Source: Labrys miyagiensis (GTDB taxonomy: Bacteria; Pseudomonadota; Alphaproteobacteria; Rhizobiales; Labraceae). From it: DNA of 64,000 bases. The position numbers and the translations under genes are program-made. The notes under the pieces were generated by a model that did not search any database, was not told where the DNA came from, and saw only the letters and a list, made by a program, of their open reading frames with translations. The stretch spans positions 17,112 through 81,111 of the forward strand of contig NZ_BSPC01000064.1 of NCBI RefSeq assembly GCF_030160835.1, in the 5' to 3' direction. Position 1 is the stretch's first letter, and each line of letters begins with the position of its first letter. Below, piece by piece: positions 18,239-28,936 of the stretch.

Positions 18239-18823
18239 ATGGTTCGCCTCAACAAGATCTACACCCGCACCGGCGATGACGGCTCCACCGGGCTCGGCAC
18301 CGGCGAGCGCCGCTCGAAGGCGGATCTGCGCGTCGAGGCCTATGGCACGGTGGACGAGGCCAACGCCGCCGTCGGGCTCGCCCGCCAGCATAGCGGCCGC
18401 GAGGACGGCGAGATCGATGCCATGCTCGCCCGCATCCAGAACGACCTGTTCGATCTCGGCGCGGACCTTTGCACCCCCGAGGGCGGCGAGAAGGAGATCA
18501 CCTGGACGCCGCTGCGCATTGCCCAGAGCCAGGTCGATCGTCTCGAGCAGGAGATCGATGCCATGAACGCCGCGCTGCCGGCGCTGAAGAGCTTCGTCCT
18601 GCCCGGTGGCACGCCCTGCGCGGCCTATCTCCACGCGGCCCGCACGGTGAGCCGGCGGGCGGAGCGGATGATGGTGGCGCTCTCCCACACCGCCGGCGAA
18701 ATCGTTTCGCCGCAGGCCCTGCGCTACATCAACCGCCTGTCGGACCATCTGTTCGTGGCGAGCCGGTATCTGAACCACAAGGCGAGCGGGGATGTGCTCT
18801 GGGTGCCGGGGGAGAACAGGTAG
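18239..18823 (+). CDS. Cob(I)yrinic acid a,c-diamide adenosyltransferase, PduO/MMAB type
   Basis: Transfers the adenosyl group of ATP to cob(I)alamin to make coenzyme B12. The 194-residue protein opens MVRLNKIYTRTGDDGSTGLG, the ATP-binding N-terminal motif of PduO-type enzymes. It continues AYGTVDEANAAVGLAR and carries the RTVSRRAERMM and INRLSDHLFVASRYLN helices of the trimer active site. Length is typical. The start has AGGA about 8 bases upstream. A family A fragment begins at the base after its TAG. Confidence 0.94.
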   Translation: MVRLNKIYTRTGDDGSTGLGTGERRSKADLRVEAYGTVDEANAAVGLARQHSGREDGEIDAMLARIQNDLFDLGADLCTPEGGEKEITWTPLRIAQSQVDRLEQEIDAMNAALPALKSFVLPGGTPCAAYLHAARTVSRRAERMMVALSHTAGEIVSPQALRYINRLSDHLFVASRYLNHKASGDVLWVPGENR

Positions 18824-18841
18824 GACGTCCGCGCTCCCAGG
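18824..18841. repeat. Family A right-arm fragment A10b
   Basis: The sequence GACGTCCGCGCTCCCAGG directly follows the adenosyltransferase TAG stop codon. It is the terminal arm of a family A element with the rest missing, and marks an element end fused to a gene end. Confidence 0.6.
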
Positions 18842-18933
18842 ATGCTCGCCTTACGTGCATTTAATCCTCCCCGGCCTCATCCCCGCCTGATTTCGCCATC
18901 TTTCATTTACCTTGATGATTCATGATCGCGCCC

Positions 18934-20118
18934 ATGAAAAAAGCGCTCCTGCCTGCCTTCGCCCTCCTTGCCCTATCGGCCCTGCCGGCCTCGGCGGCGT
19001 CCTTCCAGTCCTGCCTCGCCGCCATCGGCGCGCGGGCGCAAGCGGCCGGCGTCTCGCCTGCCGTGTTCGCACGCCAGACGAATGGGCTGCAGCCCGACAT
19101 GACCGTCATCGACGCCATGAACAAGCAGCCCGAGTTCAAGACGGCGATCTGGGACTACATGGCCGGCCTGGTCGATGCCCAGCGCGTGGCCGACGGCAAG
19201 CAGATGATGTCGAAATATGCCTCGGTGCTGGCCGGCGTGCAGCGGCGCTACGGGGTCGATCCCGCCACGGTGGTGGCGGTGTGGGGCGTCGAAAGCAATT
19301 ACGGCGAGAGCCCGGGCACGCGCCCACTGGTGCAGTCGCTGGCCACGCTCTCTTGCTATGGCGGTCGCCGGCAGGGCTATTTCATGGGCGAACTGATCGC
19401 CACGCTGAAGATCATCCAGCGCGGCGACGTCAATCCCGACCATCTCGTCGGCTCCTGGGCCGGCGCCTTCGGCAATACCCAGTTCATGCCCTCGACCTTC
19501 CTGCGCCTCGCCGTGGATGGCGATGGCGATGGGCGGCGCGATGTGGTGGATTCGGTGCCGGACGCGCTCGCCTCTACCGCCAACTACCTCGCCCATTCCG
19601 GCTGGCAACCGGGCGCGCGCTGGGGCTATGAGGTGCGCCTGCCGGCAAGCTTCAAGCCGGGCCTCGCCGGCCGCACCAGGAAGCGGGCTCTCTCGGCCTG
19701 GACGGCGATGGGCGTGACGCGCACCGACGGCTCCCCGCTCAGCGGCGGTGGCAGTGCCGGCATCCTGCTGCCGGCCGGGCCGCGCGGCCCGGCTTTCGTG
19801 GTCTTCCGAAATTTCGACGCGATCTACGCCTACAACGCTGCCGAATCCTACGCCCTGGCGATCGCCACTCTCTCCGACCGCATCAAGGGCGGCGGACCCA
19901 TCGTCACGCCCTGGCCCACCGACGACCCCGGCCTCTCGCGCGCCCAGCGCAAGGAATTGCAGGCCCTGCTGATCCGTGCGGGCTACGATGTCGGCACGCC
20001 CGATGGTTCGATCGGCGACAAGACCATCGAGGCCATCAAGGGCGCCGAGCGCCGCCTCGGCCTGCCGGTCACGGGGCATCCCGGCCTGACGATCCTGCAG
20101 GCCTTGCGCAAGGGCTGA
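18934..20118 (+). CDS. Lytic murein transglycosylase, MltB family, with peptidoglycan-binding domain
   Basis: Cuts the glycan strands of peptidoglycan with formation of anhydromuropeptides in the periplasm. The 394-residue protein has a signal peptide (MKKALLPAFALLALSALPAS). The SLT_2 domain has the catalytic glutamate in WGVESNYGES and the substrate loop GAFGNTQFMPSTFLR. A C-terminal PG_binding_1 domain reads LQALLIRAGYDVGTPDG. An ATG four codons earlier (18922) is possible; 18934 gives the cleaner signal peptide. No operon partner is visible. Confidence 0.93.
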   Translation: MKKALLPAFALLALSALPASAASFQSCLAAIGARAQAAGVSPAVFARQTNGLQPDMTVIDAMNKQPEFKTAIWDYMAGLVDAQRVADGKQMMSKYASVLAGVQRRYGVDPATVVAVWGVESNYGESPGTRPLVQSLATLSCYGGRRQGYFMGELIATLKIIQRGDVNPDHLVGSWAGAFGNTQFMPSTFLRLAVDGDGDGRRDVVDSVPDALASTANYLAHSGWQPGARWGYEVRLPASFKPGLAGRTRKRALSAWTAMGVTRTDGSPLSGGGSAGILLPAGPRGPAFVVFRNFDAIYAYNAAESYALAIATLSDRIKGGGPIVTPWPTDDPGLSRAQRKELQALLIRAGYDVGTPDGSIGDKTIEAIKGAERRLGLPVTGHPGLTILQALRKG

Positions 20119-20202
20119 TGCATCGGTGGAGGTATCGGAAGACCTCGTCCCGTCTCACGTCCCGGTCACGAGGGCCGGTGTATCGGATTTACAACAAACC
20201 GC

Positions 20203-20241
20203 GTGAATCCGCCTCAAACCCTTGGTGAGGGGCGGATTCAC
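20203..20241. promoter_or_regulatory. Inverted repeat between the transglycosylase gene and irr
   Basis: Perfect 11-bp arms, GTGAATCCGCC at 20203-20213 and GGCGGATTCAC at 20231-20241, with a 17-base loop. No T-run follows, so it is a weak terminator candidate. It could also be a processing site or an operator 110 bp upstream of irr. The rest of 20119-20354 is the irr promoter region. Confidence 0.45.
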
Positions 20242-20354
20242 CGATTGGAGTAGGCGATTTTCGCTACGCTTTATGCGATATTGCAGATGAGCGCGATTGC
20301 ACCTGCGGCTTATCATCCCTAGAATAATGCCGTTAAACGTTGTAGAACCTGTTC

Positions 20355-20867
20355 ATGTCGACCACCGTCATCAATATTGATCGCTCCGCCAAGCCCGCTT
20401 CGCCCGGGGCAATTGCCTCGCGCGACCAGCTTCCCGCCCGCGACCACCAGCGTACCGGCTGCCCGTTCCATGACGTGCGCTCGATGCTGCGCGATGTCGG
20501 CCTACGGCCCACCCGCCAGCGCCTGGCGCTGGGCTGGCTGCTGTTCCAGAAGGGCGACCGGCACATCACCGCCGAGATCCTGCATGACGAGGCCTCCAAG
20601 GCCCGCGTGCCGGTGTCGCTGGCTACCGTCTACAACACGCTGCACCAGTTCACCGAAGTCGGGTTGTTGCGTGAATTCGCGGTCGACGGCTCGAAGACCT
20701 ATTTCGACACCAATGTGCATGAGCACCACCATTATTTCGTCGAAGGCGACAATGAGGTGCTCGACATTCCCGGTGAAGTCGGCATGGCCCGGATGCCCGA
20801 GGTTCCGGAAGGTTATGAGATCGCCCGCGTCGACGTGATCGTCCGCCTGCGCCGCAAGGAAGGTTGA
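20355..20867 (+). CDS. irr: Iron response regulator Irr (Fur family)
   Basis: Heme-responsive regulator that represses or activates iron, heme and Fe-S genes in Rhizobiales. The 170-residue protein has the Fur fold (LRPTRQRLALGWLL, VSLATVYNTLHQF, DGSKTYFDTN). Two heme-linked features are visible: a GCP motif at residues 35-37, as in the heme regulatory motif of the Bradyrhizobium protein, and the histidine cluster HEHHHYF around residues 122-128. It lacks the C-terminal CxxC zinc pair of true Fur. A strong terminator follows the gene, which is monocistronic. Confidence 0.95.
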   Translation: MSTTVINIDRSAKPASPGAIASRDQLPARDHQRTGCPFHDVRSMLRDVGLRPTRQRLALGWLLFQKGDRHITAEILHDEASKARVPVSLATVYNTLHQFTEVGLLREFAVDGSKTYFDTNVHEHHHYFVEGDNEVLDIPGEVGMARMPEVPEGYEIARVDVIVRLRRKEG

Positions 20868-20896
20868 GAGCCTCCCGTCATCGTTAGAGAATCGCA

Positions 20897-20925
20897 CGGC
20901 GCACCTTGGTGCGCCGTTTGTTTTT
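20897..20925 (+). terminator. Intrinsic terminator of irr
   Basis: The perfect hairpin CGGCGCACC-TT-GGTGCGCCG (20897-20916) is followed by TTTGTTTTT. It lies 30 bp after the irr stop codon and separates irr from the toxin-antitoxin promoter. Confidence 0.9.
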
Positions 20926-20940
20926 GGCGTCCTGTCCCTA

Positions 20941-20967
20941 TATAGTCACTATAGTCATAGTGGTCAT
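20941..20967 (+). promoter_or_regulatory. Direct-repeat operator of the toxin-antitoxin operon
   Basis: Three contiguous 9-bp units, TATAGTCAC, TATAGTCAT and AGTGGTCAT, lie just before the antitoxin ribosome-binding site AGGAGGG. Tandem sites of this kind fit autoregulation by a Phd-type antitoxin. Inferred from position and repetition. Confidence 0.55.
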
Positions 20968-20977
20968 AGGAGGGCCG

Positions 20978-21241
20978 ATGTCCACGTCAGCCATTGAAGA
21001 TGTATGGACGGTGGCCGGTGCCAAGGCTCGGCTTTCCGAAGTGATCGAGCGCGCCCAGAACGAGCCACAAACCATCACGCGCAACGGCAAGGCCAGCGTT
21101 GTTGTGGTTTCGGTTGAAGAATGGCAACGCAAGACGGAAAGGCGTGGCAGCCTGGCGGAGTTCCTGCTCAAGTCGCCGCTCAGGGGTAGTGAGCTCGACC
21201 TCGACCGGGTCAGGGACGAGCCGGGCGAGTCCTTGCTTTGA
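20978..21241 (+). CDS. Type II antitoxin, Phd/YefM family
   Basis: An 87-residue antitoxin. The N-terminal DNA-binding part reads VAGAKARLSEVIERAQNEPQ with TRNGKASVVVVSVEEWQR, the classic Phd/YefM core. The C-terminal tail (residues ~55-87) would bind and neutralise the toxin. The start at 20978 has AGGAGGG six bases upstream. Its TGA stop overlaps the TTG start of the toxin gene by four bases, so the two are translationally coupled. It probably represses its own operon through the three 9-bp repeats upstream. Confidence 0.88.
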   Translation: MSTSAIEDVWTVAGAKARLSEVIERAQNEPQTITRNGKASVVVVSVEEWQRKTERRGSLAEFLLKSPLRGSELDLDRVRDEPGESLL

Positions 21242-21657
21242 GAATCCTGCTCGATACCAATGTCCTGACCGAGGTCCGTCGCGTGAAGCCTGACTTGGGC
21301 GTCTTGCGATGGCTGGACGAACTCGATGAGGACAGAACCGTCATCAGTGTGATTTCGTTGGCGGAGATCCGTCGCGGAATCGTTCTCATGGATGAAGGCA
21401 GGCGGAAAGCGGATCTTGCAGCTTGGCTTGCACATGATCTGCCGCAGCGTTTTGCCGGCCGGGTGCTGTCCGTAAACGCGGATGTAGTCCTCTCCTGGGG
21501 CGATCTCATGGGCCAGGCAAGGAAGAAGGGCGTCGGGCTTGCCAGTCTTGATGCCTTCATCGCTGCAACGGCGCACGCCCACGACCTTATCTTGGCCACG
21601 CGCAACATCAGCGATTTTCAAGACCTGGGTTTGGACCTCATCAATCCCTGGGACTGA
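21238..21657 (+). CDS. vapC: VapC-type PIN-domain toxin (FitB-like)
   Basis: A 139-residue PIN-domain ribonuclease. The acidic catalytic residues are visible in LLDTNVLTE, SLAEIRRGI and LASLDAFIAATA with the later LATRNISDF. Targets of this branch are usually tRNA or rRNA. It starts with TTG inside the antitoxin stop region, which keeps toxin synthesis below antitoxin. All key acidic residues are intact, so the toxin should be active. It ends in NPWD, as in many FitB-like members. Confidence 0.9.
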   Translation: MRILLDTNVLTEVRRVKPDLGVLRWLDELDEDRTVISVISLAEIRRGIVLMDEGRRKADLAAWLAHDLPQRFAGRVLSVNADVVLSWGDLMGQARKKGVGLASLDAFIAATAHAHDLILATRNISDFQDLGLDLINPWD

Positions 21658-21720
21658 TCGTCCCTGCGGTGCACAAACGATGTGAATAGGCCGAGGGCGG
21701 CCTCCGGGCGCCCCTGCGGC

Positions 21721-22008
21721 TCACCGCTTCAAAAGATCCAGCGCGCCCAGAGACACGAGCGTCGCGGCCAGCACCGTCACCGCATAGATCAGGCTGTGGC
21801 GCCAGTTCTCCAGGGGGGAGTGGCGGCGCAGGCGCTGGGGGCGGGCGAGCATGAAGGCGACGATCAGCAGCACCACCACCAGCCCGCCATGCTGGCTGCC
21901 GGTGGCGAGGTCGTGCAGGAGGACCATGCTGCAGATCAGCAGGGTCGGAAACCAGGCATGCCGGAATTCGGTGCGGAGCGAGGCAAAAAGCTGGGCAAAT
22001 GGCGGCAT
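21721..22008 (-). CDS. Small inner-membrane protein of unknown function
   Basis: A 95-residue protein with three hydrophobic stretches (PTLLICSMVLLHDLA, GGLVVVLLIVAFMLA, LIYAVTVLAATLVSLGAL) and the basic cytosolic loop ARPQRLRRHSPLENWRHS. I do not recognise a family. Its codon use and position bias resemble the neighbouring genes, and the ATG at 22008 is unambiguous. It stands alone between the toxin gene and acnA. The 22009-22197 stretch upstream holds only its leader, with the small hairpin GTGCC-aaatgc-GGCAC near 22063. Confidence 0.65.
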   Translation of the reverse strand: MPPFAQLFASLRTEFRHAWFPTLLICSMVLLHDLATGSQHGGLVVVLLIVAFMLARPQRLRRHSPLENWRHSLIYAVTVLAATLVSLGALDLLKR

Positions 22009-22197
22009 GATGTCCTCGCGGGCGGCGGTCTTTTCTTCGAATGTCGGCTTGCGTCCGGGGTAGGTGCCAAATGCGGCACCAAGATGCTGCGCCGATGGTC
22101 ACAAGGGGGAAATGCCCGCTAATGCCGGAGCTTTTGCGGCACAAAGCGCTGTCAGGGTTAAGAAACGGTGAATTTTTGGAGGAGGAGGGCGCGAGAA

Positions 22198-22373
22198 GCC
22201 TCCCCCACGAAGCTGGGGGAGGTGGGCCGGCGAAGCCGGCTCGGAGGGGGTGTGGGCGGAGTGAAGCGTGGGAAACGACAGGTTGGGAGTAGCGCTTCCC
22301 GCGCTTTATCTTGACCACACCCCCTCCGTCACGACTTCGTCGTGCCACCTCCCCCAGCTTCGTGGGGGAGGCT
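22198..22373. repeat. Family B inverted pair B3
   Basis: The left unit has GCCGGC-GAA-GCCGGC and the right unit has CACGAC-TTC-GTCGTG, inside the common flanks GCCTCCCCCACGAAGCTGGG and GGAGGGGGTGTGG. The centre shares GTGGGCGGAGT and GCGCTTTATC with pair B4. The following 22374-22603 is the acnA leader, with no gene seen. Confidence 0.9.
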
Positions 22374-22603
22374 TAGGCCGCGCCTCTCGCCAAAAGGCAC
22401 CCCATTTCCCCGAAACGAGATCCGCACCCCATGCAGCCCAGTCCCGCGATCGTAAGCAATTTACCGCGCGGCAGTAGCGGCTTTCCTGGAATCCTTCTAT
22501 AAACACCTCATACCGCGCCGCACAAACTCCCCCGCGAACGCGAATTCCACTGACGTATCATAGGTTTGGGGCTGTCCGCCCAGCCTTTTTCAGGGAACCT
22601 GCC

Positions 22604-25285
<2,682 letters not shown>

Positions 25286-25297
25286 CGCTGCCGTAAA

Positions 25298-25473
25298 GCC
25301 TCCCCCACGAAGCTGGGGGAGGTGGGCTGGCGAAGCCGGCTCGGAGGGGGTGTGGGCGGAGTTAAGCGCGGGAAACACCTCTCCAAGGCCAGCGCTTCCA
25401 GTGCTTTATCCTGACCACACCCCCTCCGTCATTGCTTCGCAATGCCACCTCCCCCAGCTTCGTGGGGGAGGCT
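25298..25473. repeat. Family B inverted pair B4
   Basis: The left unit has GGCTGGC-GAA-GCCGGCT (one G-T mismatch) and the right has CATTGC-TTC-GCAATG. It begins 12 bp after the acnA stop codon and ends 30 bp before the carbonic anhydrase start. Confidence 0.9.
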
Positions 25474-25503
25474 CATATCGCGCCCTTCGAGAAAGGAACT
25501 TCC

Positions 25504-26172
25504 TTGATCCCAGACAGTCTCATAGACGGCTACAAATCCTTCCTCGGCGACCGCTTCGCCCGGGAGCGCCTGCGCTATGAGACCCTGGCCGAGACAGGGC
25601 AGAGTCCCGAAATCCTCGTCATCGGCTGCTGCGACTCCCGCGTCTCCCCCGAAGTGATCTTCGATGCCGGGCCGGGCGAGCTCTTCGTGGTGCGCAACGT
25701 CGCCAACATCGTGCCGCCCTATGAGACCAGCGGCCAGTTCCACGGCACCAGCGCGGCCATCGAGTTCGCGGTCGAGGCGCTCAAGGTCAGGCATGTCGTG
25801 GTGATGGGGCATGCCAATTGCGGCGGCATCCGTTCCTTCGCCCAAAAGAGCGCGCCGCTGTCCTCGGGCGATTTCATCGGCAGATGGATGTCGATCATCG
25901 CTCCGGCCGCCGATACGCTGGAGGATCCCGGCGAAGTGCCGTCGGAAGACTACATGGCGCGCCTCAACCTGGCCGCCGTCGAGCAGAGCCTCGCCAATCT
26001 GATGACCTTCGGCAGCGTCCGCCGCCGCGTCAATGCCGGCGAGATGGAACTCCACGGCGCCTATTTCGGCGTGGCGACGGGCCATCTCCTGGTGCGGGAT
26101 CCCGCCACCCACCGCTTCGAGCCAGTGGTCACGGATGTCGGCGTGCCGCCCTCGCTGTTCCGGAGTTATTGA
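25504..26172 (+). CDS. Beta-class carbonic anhydrase
   Basis: Zinc enzyme that hydrates CO2 to bicarbonate in the cytosol. Zinc ligands are visible in VIGCCDSRVSPEVIF (Cys and Asp) and MGHANCGGIRSF (His and Cys). The protein is 222 residues, ending VGVPPSLFRSY. No ATG fits the fold, so the TTG at 25504 (LIPDSLIDGYKSFLGDRFAR) preceded by GAGAAAGGAA is the best start. It is monocistronic. The cysteine-aspartate-arginine triad is complete, so it should be active. Confidence 0.94.
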   Translation: MIPDSLIDGYKSFLGDRFARERLRYETLAETGQSPEILVIGCCDSRVSPEVIFDAGPGELFVVRNVANIVPPYETSGQFHGTSAAIEFAVEALKVRHVVVMGHANCGGIRSFAQKSAPLSSGDFIGRWMSIIAPAADTLEDPGEVPSEDYMARLNLAAVEQSLANLMTFGSVRRRVNAGEMELHGAYFGVATGHLLVRDPATHRFEPVVTDVGVPPSLFRSY

Positions 26173-26550
26173 GGGGGCAGGTGCGGGTATCCGTGGCTTC
26201 CTGCTCAGCGGCCTGCGTCCCCACGGCGATCAGCTCAAGCGCGCGGGCCACCTCGACATGGCACCTGTCATCGTTTCGCGGCCTCCAAATACTATACATA
26301 CCGTTAGGTTATTCTCGGCAATGTGGCGAGATCCCGCCGCTCTCTTTATGATTTCCTGACGCCGCACCCATTAAAATACTATGCAATCCTTATTTGGCTT
26401 GCCTGGCTGCCAGAGGTAGAATGCGGGCATTACCGGTTCCCCGGAGCCGATCTTCGAAAGCAAAACCGCCGGCATAGCCTGTATCGGGCAGGCCGCACTG
26501 CCGCCAATACCTGCGTGCCGCCTTCTGTCGATCCCATCCCCGTTATCACC
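26173..26550. other. Intergenic stretch without a recognised gene
   Basis: 378 bp between the carbonic anhydrase gene and a small membrane protein. It contains AT-richer patches (CCAAATACTATACATACCG, ATTAAAATACTATGCAATCC) unlike the surroundings. A short open stretch at 26190-26290 resembles no family I know. It may hold promoters or a decayed gene. Confidence 0.5.
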
Positions 26551-26823
26551 ATGACCACATTCACGATCCGCAAGCTGGATCTCGTCTCTCGCGTGACGGT
26601 CCATATCTTCATTTTCCAGCTCATCGTCGCCACTGTTCTCGCCATCTCGAGTCCGACGGGCTTCCTTTCCGGTTTCACGAGCACGCTCGTCTTGATGGCC
26701 GTTCTCCAGGCCCTGCTGGCGCTGGCGGCGAGGCGAAGGCCGCCGGCGGGCTCGCTCCATGAATGGGACGGCGTCGCCTGGCTGCTCCTCGTGGCGAGCG
26801 GCTGCCACGTCTTCGCTGGTTGA
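26551..26823 (+). CDS. Putative small membrane protein
   Basis: A 90-residue reading frame starting MTTFTIRKLDLVSRVTVHIF with three hydrophobic stretches (IFIFQLIVATVLAIS, TLVLMAVLQALLALA, VAWLLLVASGCHVFAG). I recognise no family and see no strong ribosome-binding site. It is convergent with the lrp gene 41 bp downstream. It may be a real small protein or a chance frame in GC-rich sequence; hydrophobic periodicity favours the former. Confidence 0.45.
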   Translation: MTTFTIRKLDLVSRVTVHIFIFQLIVATVLAISSPTGFLSGFTSTLVLMAVLQALLALAARRRPPAGSLHEWDGVAWLLLVASGCHVFAG

Positions 26824-26864
26824 GGCAGCCCACTGCTGCTGATCGAGATGCTGCACTGAGAGTC

Positions 26865-27299
26865 CTACAGCGGCGGCAGCCGTCGCTTCACCGGCTGGGA
26901 CTTCACGATCGAGCTGTTCGTCTCCGCCCTGTCGATGATGCGGTCAAGGATCTCGTCGAGCTGGTCGATCGAGGTGAGGTGCAGGCGGGCGATGAAGCAG
27001 TCGTCGCCGGTGACCTTGTCGCATTCGGTAAATTCCGGGATCTCCTCGATGAGCTGCTGCACGCGGTGGAGCTGGCCGGGCAGCGGGCGGATGCGCACGA
27101 TGACCTGCAGCGTGTAGCCGAGCGCCGCCGGGTCGAGATCCACGGTGAAGGCGCGGATCACGCCGCGTTCCTCCAGGCGCTTCAGCCGTTCGGAGGCGCT
27201 GGGAGACGAGAGGTTCACCTTGCCCGCCAGCTCCTTCAGGGAGATGCGCGCGTCCTCCGCCAGGATTTCGACGATGCGTCGGTCGAGATCGTCGAGCAT
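26865..27299 (-). CDS. Lrp/AsnC-family transcriptional regulator (copy 1)
   Basis: A 144-residue regulator. The helix-turn-helix is in the first ~60 residues (LDDLDRRIVEILAEDARISL, NLSSPSASERLKRLEERGVI). The RAM ligand-binding domain follows (VIVRIRPLPGQLHRV, TECDKVTGDDCFIARLHL). It is divergent from a DMT exporter with a 121-bp gap. This matches the common pattern of a local Lrp protein controlling an amino acid exporter. The amino acid sensed is unknown. Confidence 0.92.
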   Translation of the reverse strand: MLDDLDRRIVEILAEDARISLKELAGKVNLSSPSASERLKRLEERGVIRAFTVDLDPAALGYTLQVIVRIRPLPGQLHRVQQLIEEIPEFTECDKVTGDDCFIARLHLTSIDQLDEILDRIIDRAETNSSIVKSQPVKRRLPPL

Positions 27300-27420
27300 A
27301 GGTCAAATCTCCATCCTGCCTTTGATAAGAAGGAAGATGCCATGAATGACCTTGGAAGATCCATATAAATCGCCGGCAGGGCCGAATAGGATGACCGCTC
27401 TTTGCAAGGGAGCCACGGCG

Positions 27421-28338
27421 ATGGAACGGTTGCGCGGCACGGCCGAAATGACGGCGGCCATGATGATTTCGGGAACGATCGGCTGGTTCGTGCTCGTCTC
27501 CGGCCAGGCGGTTATCGACGTGGTGTTTTGGCGCTGCCTGTTCGGTGCGGGCACGCTGGCGCTGGTGTGCCTGGCGCTCGGCCTCTTCCGGCGCGATGTC
27601 ATCACGCTGCGGCAGGCCGGGTTCGCGGCGCTCGGAGGTGTTGCCATCGTGCTCAACTGGCTGCTGCTCTTTGCGGCCTATCCGCGCGCCTCGATCTCGA
27701 TCGCCACTGCCGTCTACAACACCCAGCCCTTCATGTTGGTGGGCTTCGGCGTCGTCTTCTTTGCCGAGAAGCTGACGGTCTCGAAGCTGTTCTGGCTCGG
27801 CCTTGCCTTCGTCGGCATGCTGGGCATCGTGCAGGCCAAGGGCCTCGGCGTCAGCGGTCCGGACTATCTCGCCGGCATTGCGATGGCGCTCGGCGCGGCC
27901 TTCTTCTATGCGCTGGCGGCGATCGTGGCGAAGAGGCTGAAGGGCGTGCCGCCGCATCTGATCGCGTTGATCCAGGTGGTGGTGGGCATGGCGATGCTGG
28001 CCCCGCTCGCCCATCTTTCCACCCTGCCGCATGAAGCGGGGACCTGGGCCATCCTCGGCACGCTGGGCGTGGTGCATACCGGCCTCATGTATATCCTGCT
28101 CTACGGCGCCATCCAGAAGCTGCCGACCAGCCTCACCGGCGCGCTCTCCTTCATCTATCCGGTGGTGGCTGTCGCTGTCGACCTCATCGCCTTCGGCCAC
28201 CGGCTCGAACCGCTGCAGATCGCCGGCGCCGCCGCGATCCTCGTGGCCGCCGCCGGCATGACGCTGGGCTGGACTCCGCTGCGGGGGAAAAGCGCCCCTC
28301 GCGGCATGAGCGCTGCCGTCGAGGGCCGGAAGGCGTAG
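27421..28338 (+). CDS. EamA/DMT family exporter (copy 2)
   Basis: A 305-residue inner-membrane transporter with ten predicted helices and two EamA repeats, for example TAAMMISGTIGWFVLVSGQA at the start and GALSFIYPVVAVAVDLIAFG near the end. The ATG at 27421 has AAGGGA nine bases upstream and is preferred over ATG 27391. It is bracketed by two Lrp-type regulators, one divergent and one convergent, which suggests export of an amino acid or dipeptide. Substrate unknown. Confidence 0.87.
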   Translation: MERLRGTAEMTAAMMISGTIGWFVLVSGQAVIDVVFWRCLFGAGTLALVCLALGLFRRDVITLRQAGFAALGGVAIVLNWLLLFAAYPRASISIATAVYNTQPFMLVGFGVVFFAEKLTVSKLFWLGLAFVGMLGIVQAKGLGVSGPDYLAGIAMALGAAFFYALAAIVAKRLKGVPPHLIALIQVVVGMAMLAPLAHLSTLPHEAGTWAILGTLGVVHTGLMYILLYGAIQKLPTSLTGALSFIYPVVAVAVDLIAFGHRLEPLQIAGAAAILVAAAGMTLGWTPLRGKSAPRGMSAAVEGRKA

Positions 28339-28869
28339 CTATTCCGGTGGCAACGGCACCTCCGGCCAATGCGCCGTCACCTCCGGCTGGATCGCCCGTT
28401 CCAGATAGGTCGAGAGCACCACATAGCTCTTCGTGCCCCGCACGCCCGGCAGGACGTAGAGCTGGGAGAGGAAATGCTCCATCGCCTGGGCATCCTGCGT
28501 GCGCACTTTGAGGATCACGCAGGTGTCGCCCGCCACCGAATGCATCTCCTCCACCTCGGGAAAGCGCCGCAGCGTCATCATGCGCTGGCTCTTGCCCCAG
28601 CCGTCGGCATCGACATGCACGAAGGCCAGGAAGGGCTTGCCGATCGCCCGGGCATCGAGGCAGGCCGTGGTGCCCTGAAGCACGCCGGATTCGCGCAGGC
28701 GCCGCACCCGCTCATGCACCGCCGGTGCTGAAAGACCGGCCCTCTCGCCGATCTCCGCATAGGTCAGGCGGGCGTCGGTGCTGAGGGCGGCCAGGATTGT
28801 TCGGTCGAAGGCATCGAGGGCACGGCCAGGCCGGCCATTCGGCCGAAGATCTTCTGTTTTTGATTTCAT
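28339..28869 (-). CDS. Lrp/AsnC-family transcriptional regulator (copy 2)
   Basis: A 176-residue regulator with the N-terminal helix-turn-helix (DAFDRTILAALSTDARLTYA, GLSAPAVHERVRRLRESGVL) and a RAM domain (EVEEMHSVAGDTCVILKVRT). It has an extra basic leader of ~16 residues and a proline-rich tail (HWPEVPLPPE). Its stop codon meets that of the DMT gene with no gap between them (28338/28339). It is divergent from the Rid gene with a 67-bp gap, and Rid is the likely target. Confidence 0.92.
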   Translation of the reverse strand: MKSKTEDLRPNGRPGRALDAFDRTILAALSTDARLTYAEIGERAGLSAPAVHERVRRLRESGVLQGTTACLDARAIGKPFLAFVHVDADGWGKSQRMMTLRRFPEVEEMHSVAGDTCVILKVRTQDAQAMEHFLSQLYVLPGVRGTKSYVVLSTYLERAIQPEVTAHWPEVPLPPE

Positions 28870-28872
28870 TCG

Positions 28873-28905
28873 GCCTAATCCGCTTCTTGCCGATGATCCT
28901 TAGGC
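28873..28905. promoter_or_regulatory. Candidate Lrp-type operator in the lrp2-rid divergent promoter
   Basis: The inverted arms GCCTAA (28873-28878) and TTAGGC (28900-28905) lie two turns apart, next to GCTATAAC, a plausible -10 element for the Rid gene. Symmetry and position suggest a site for the adjacent Lrp regulator; this is not shown. Confidence 0.35.
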
Positions 28906-28936
28906 TATAACTGCCTTTAGCAGAAGGAATTTCGCT

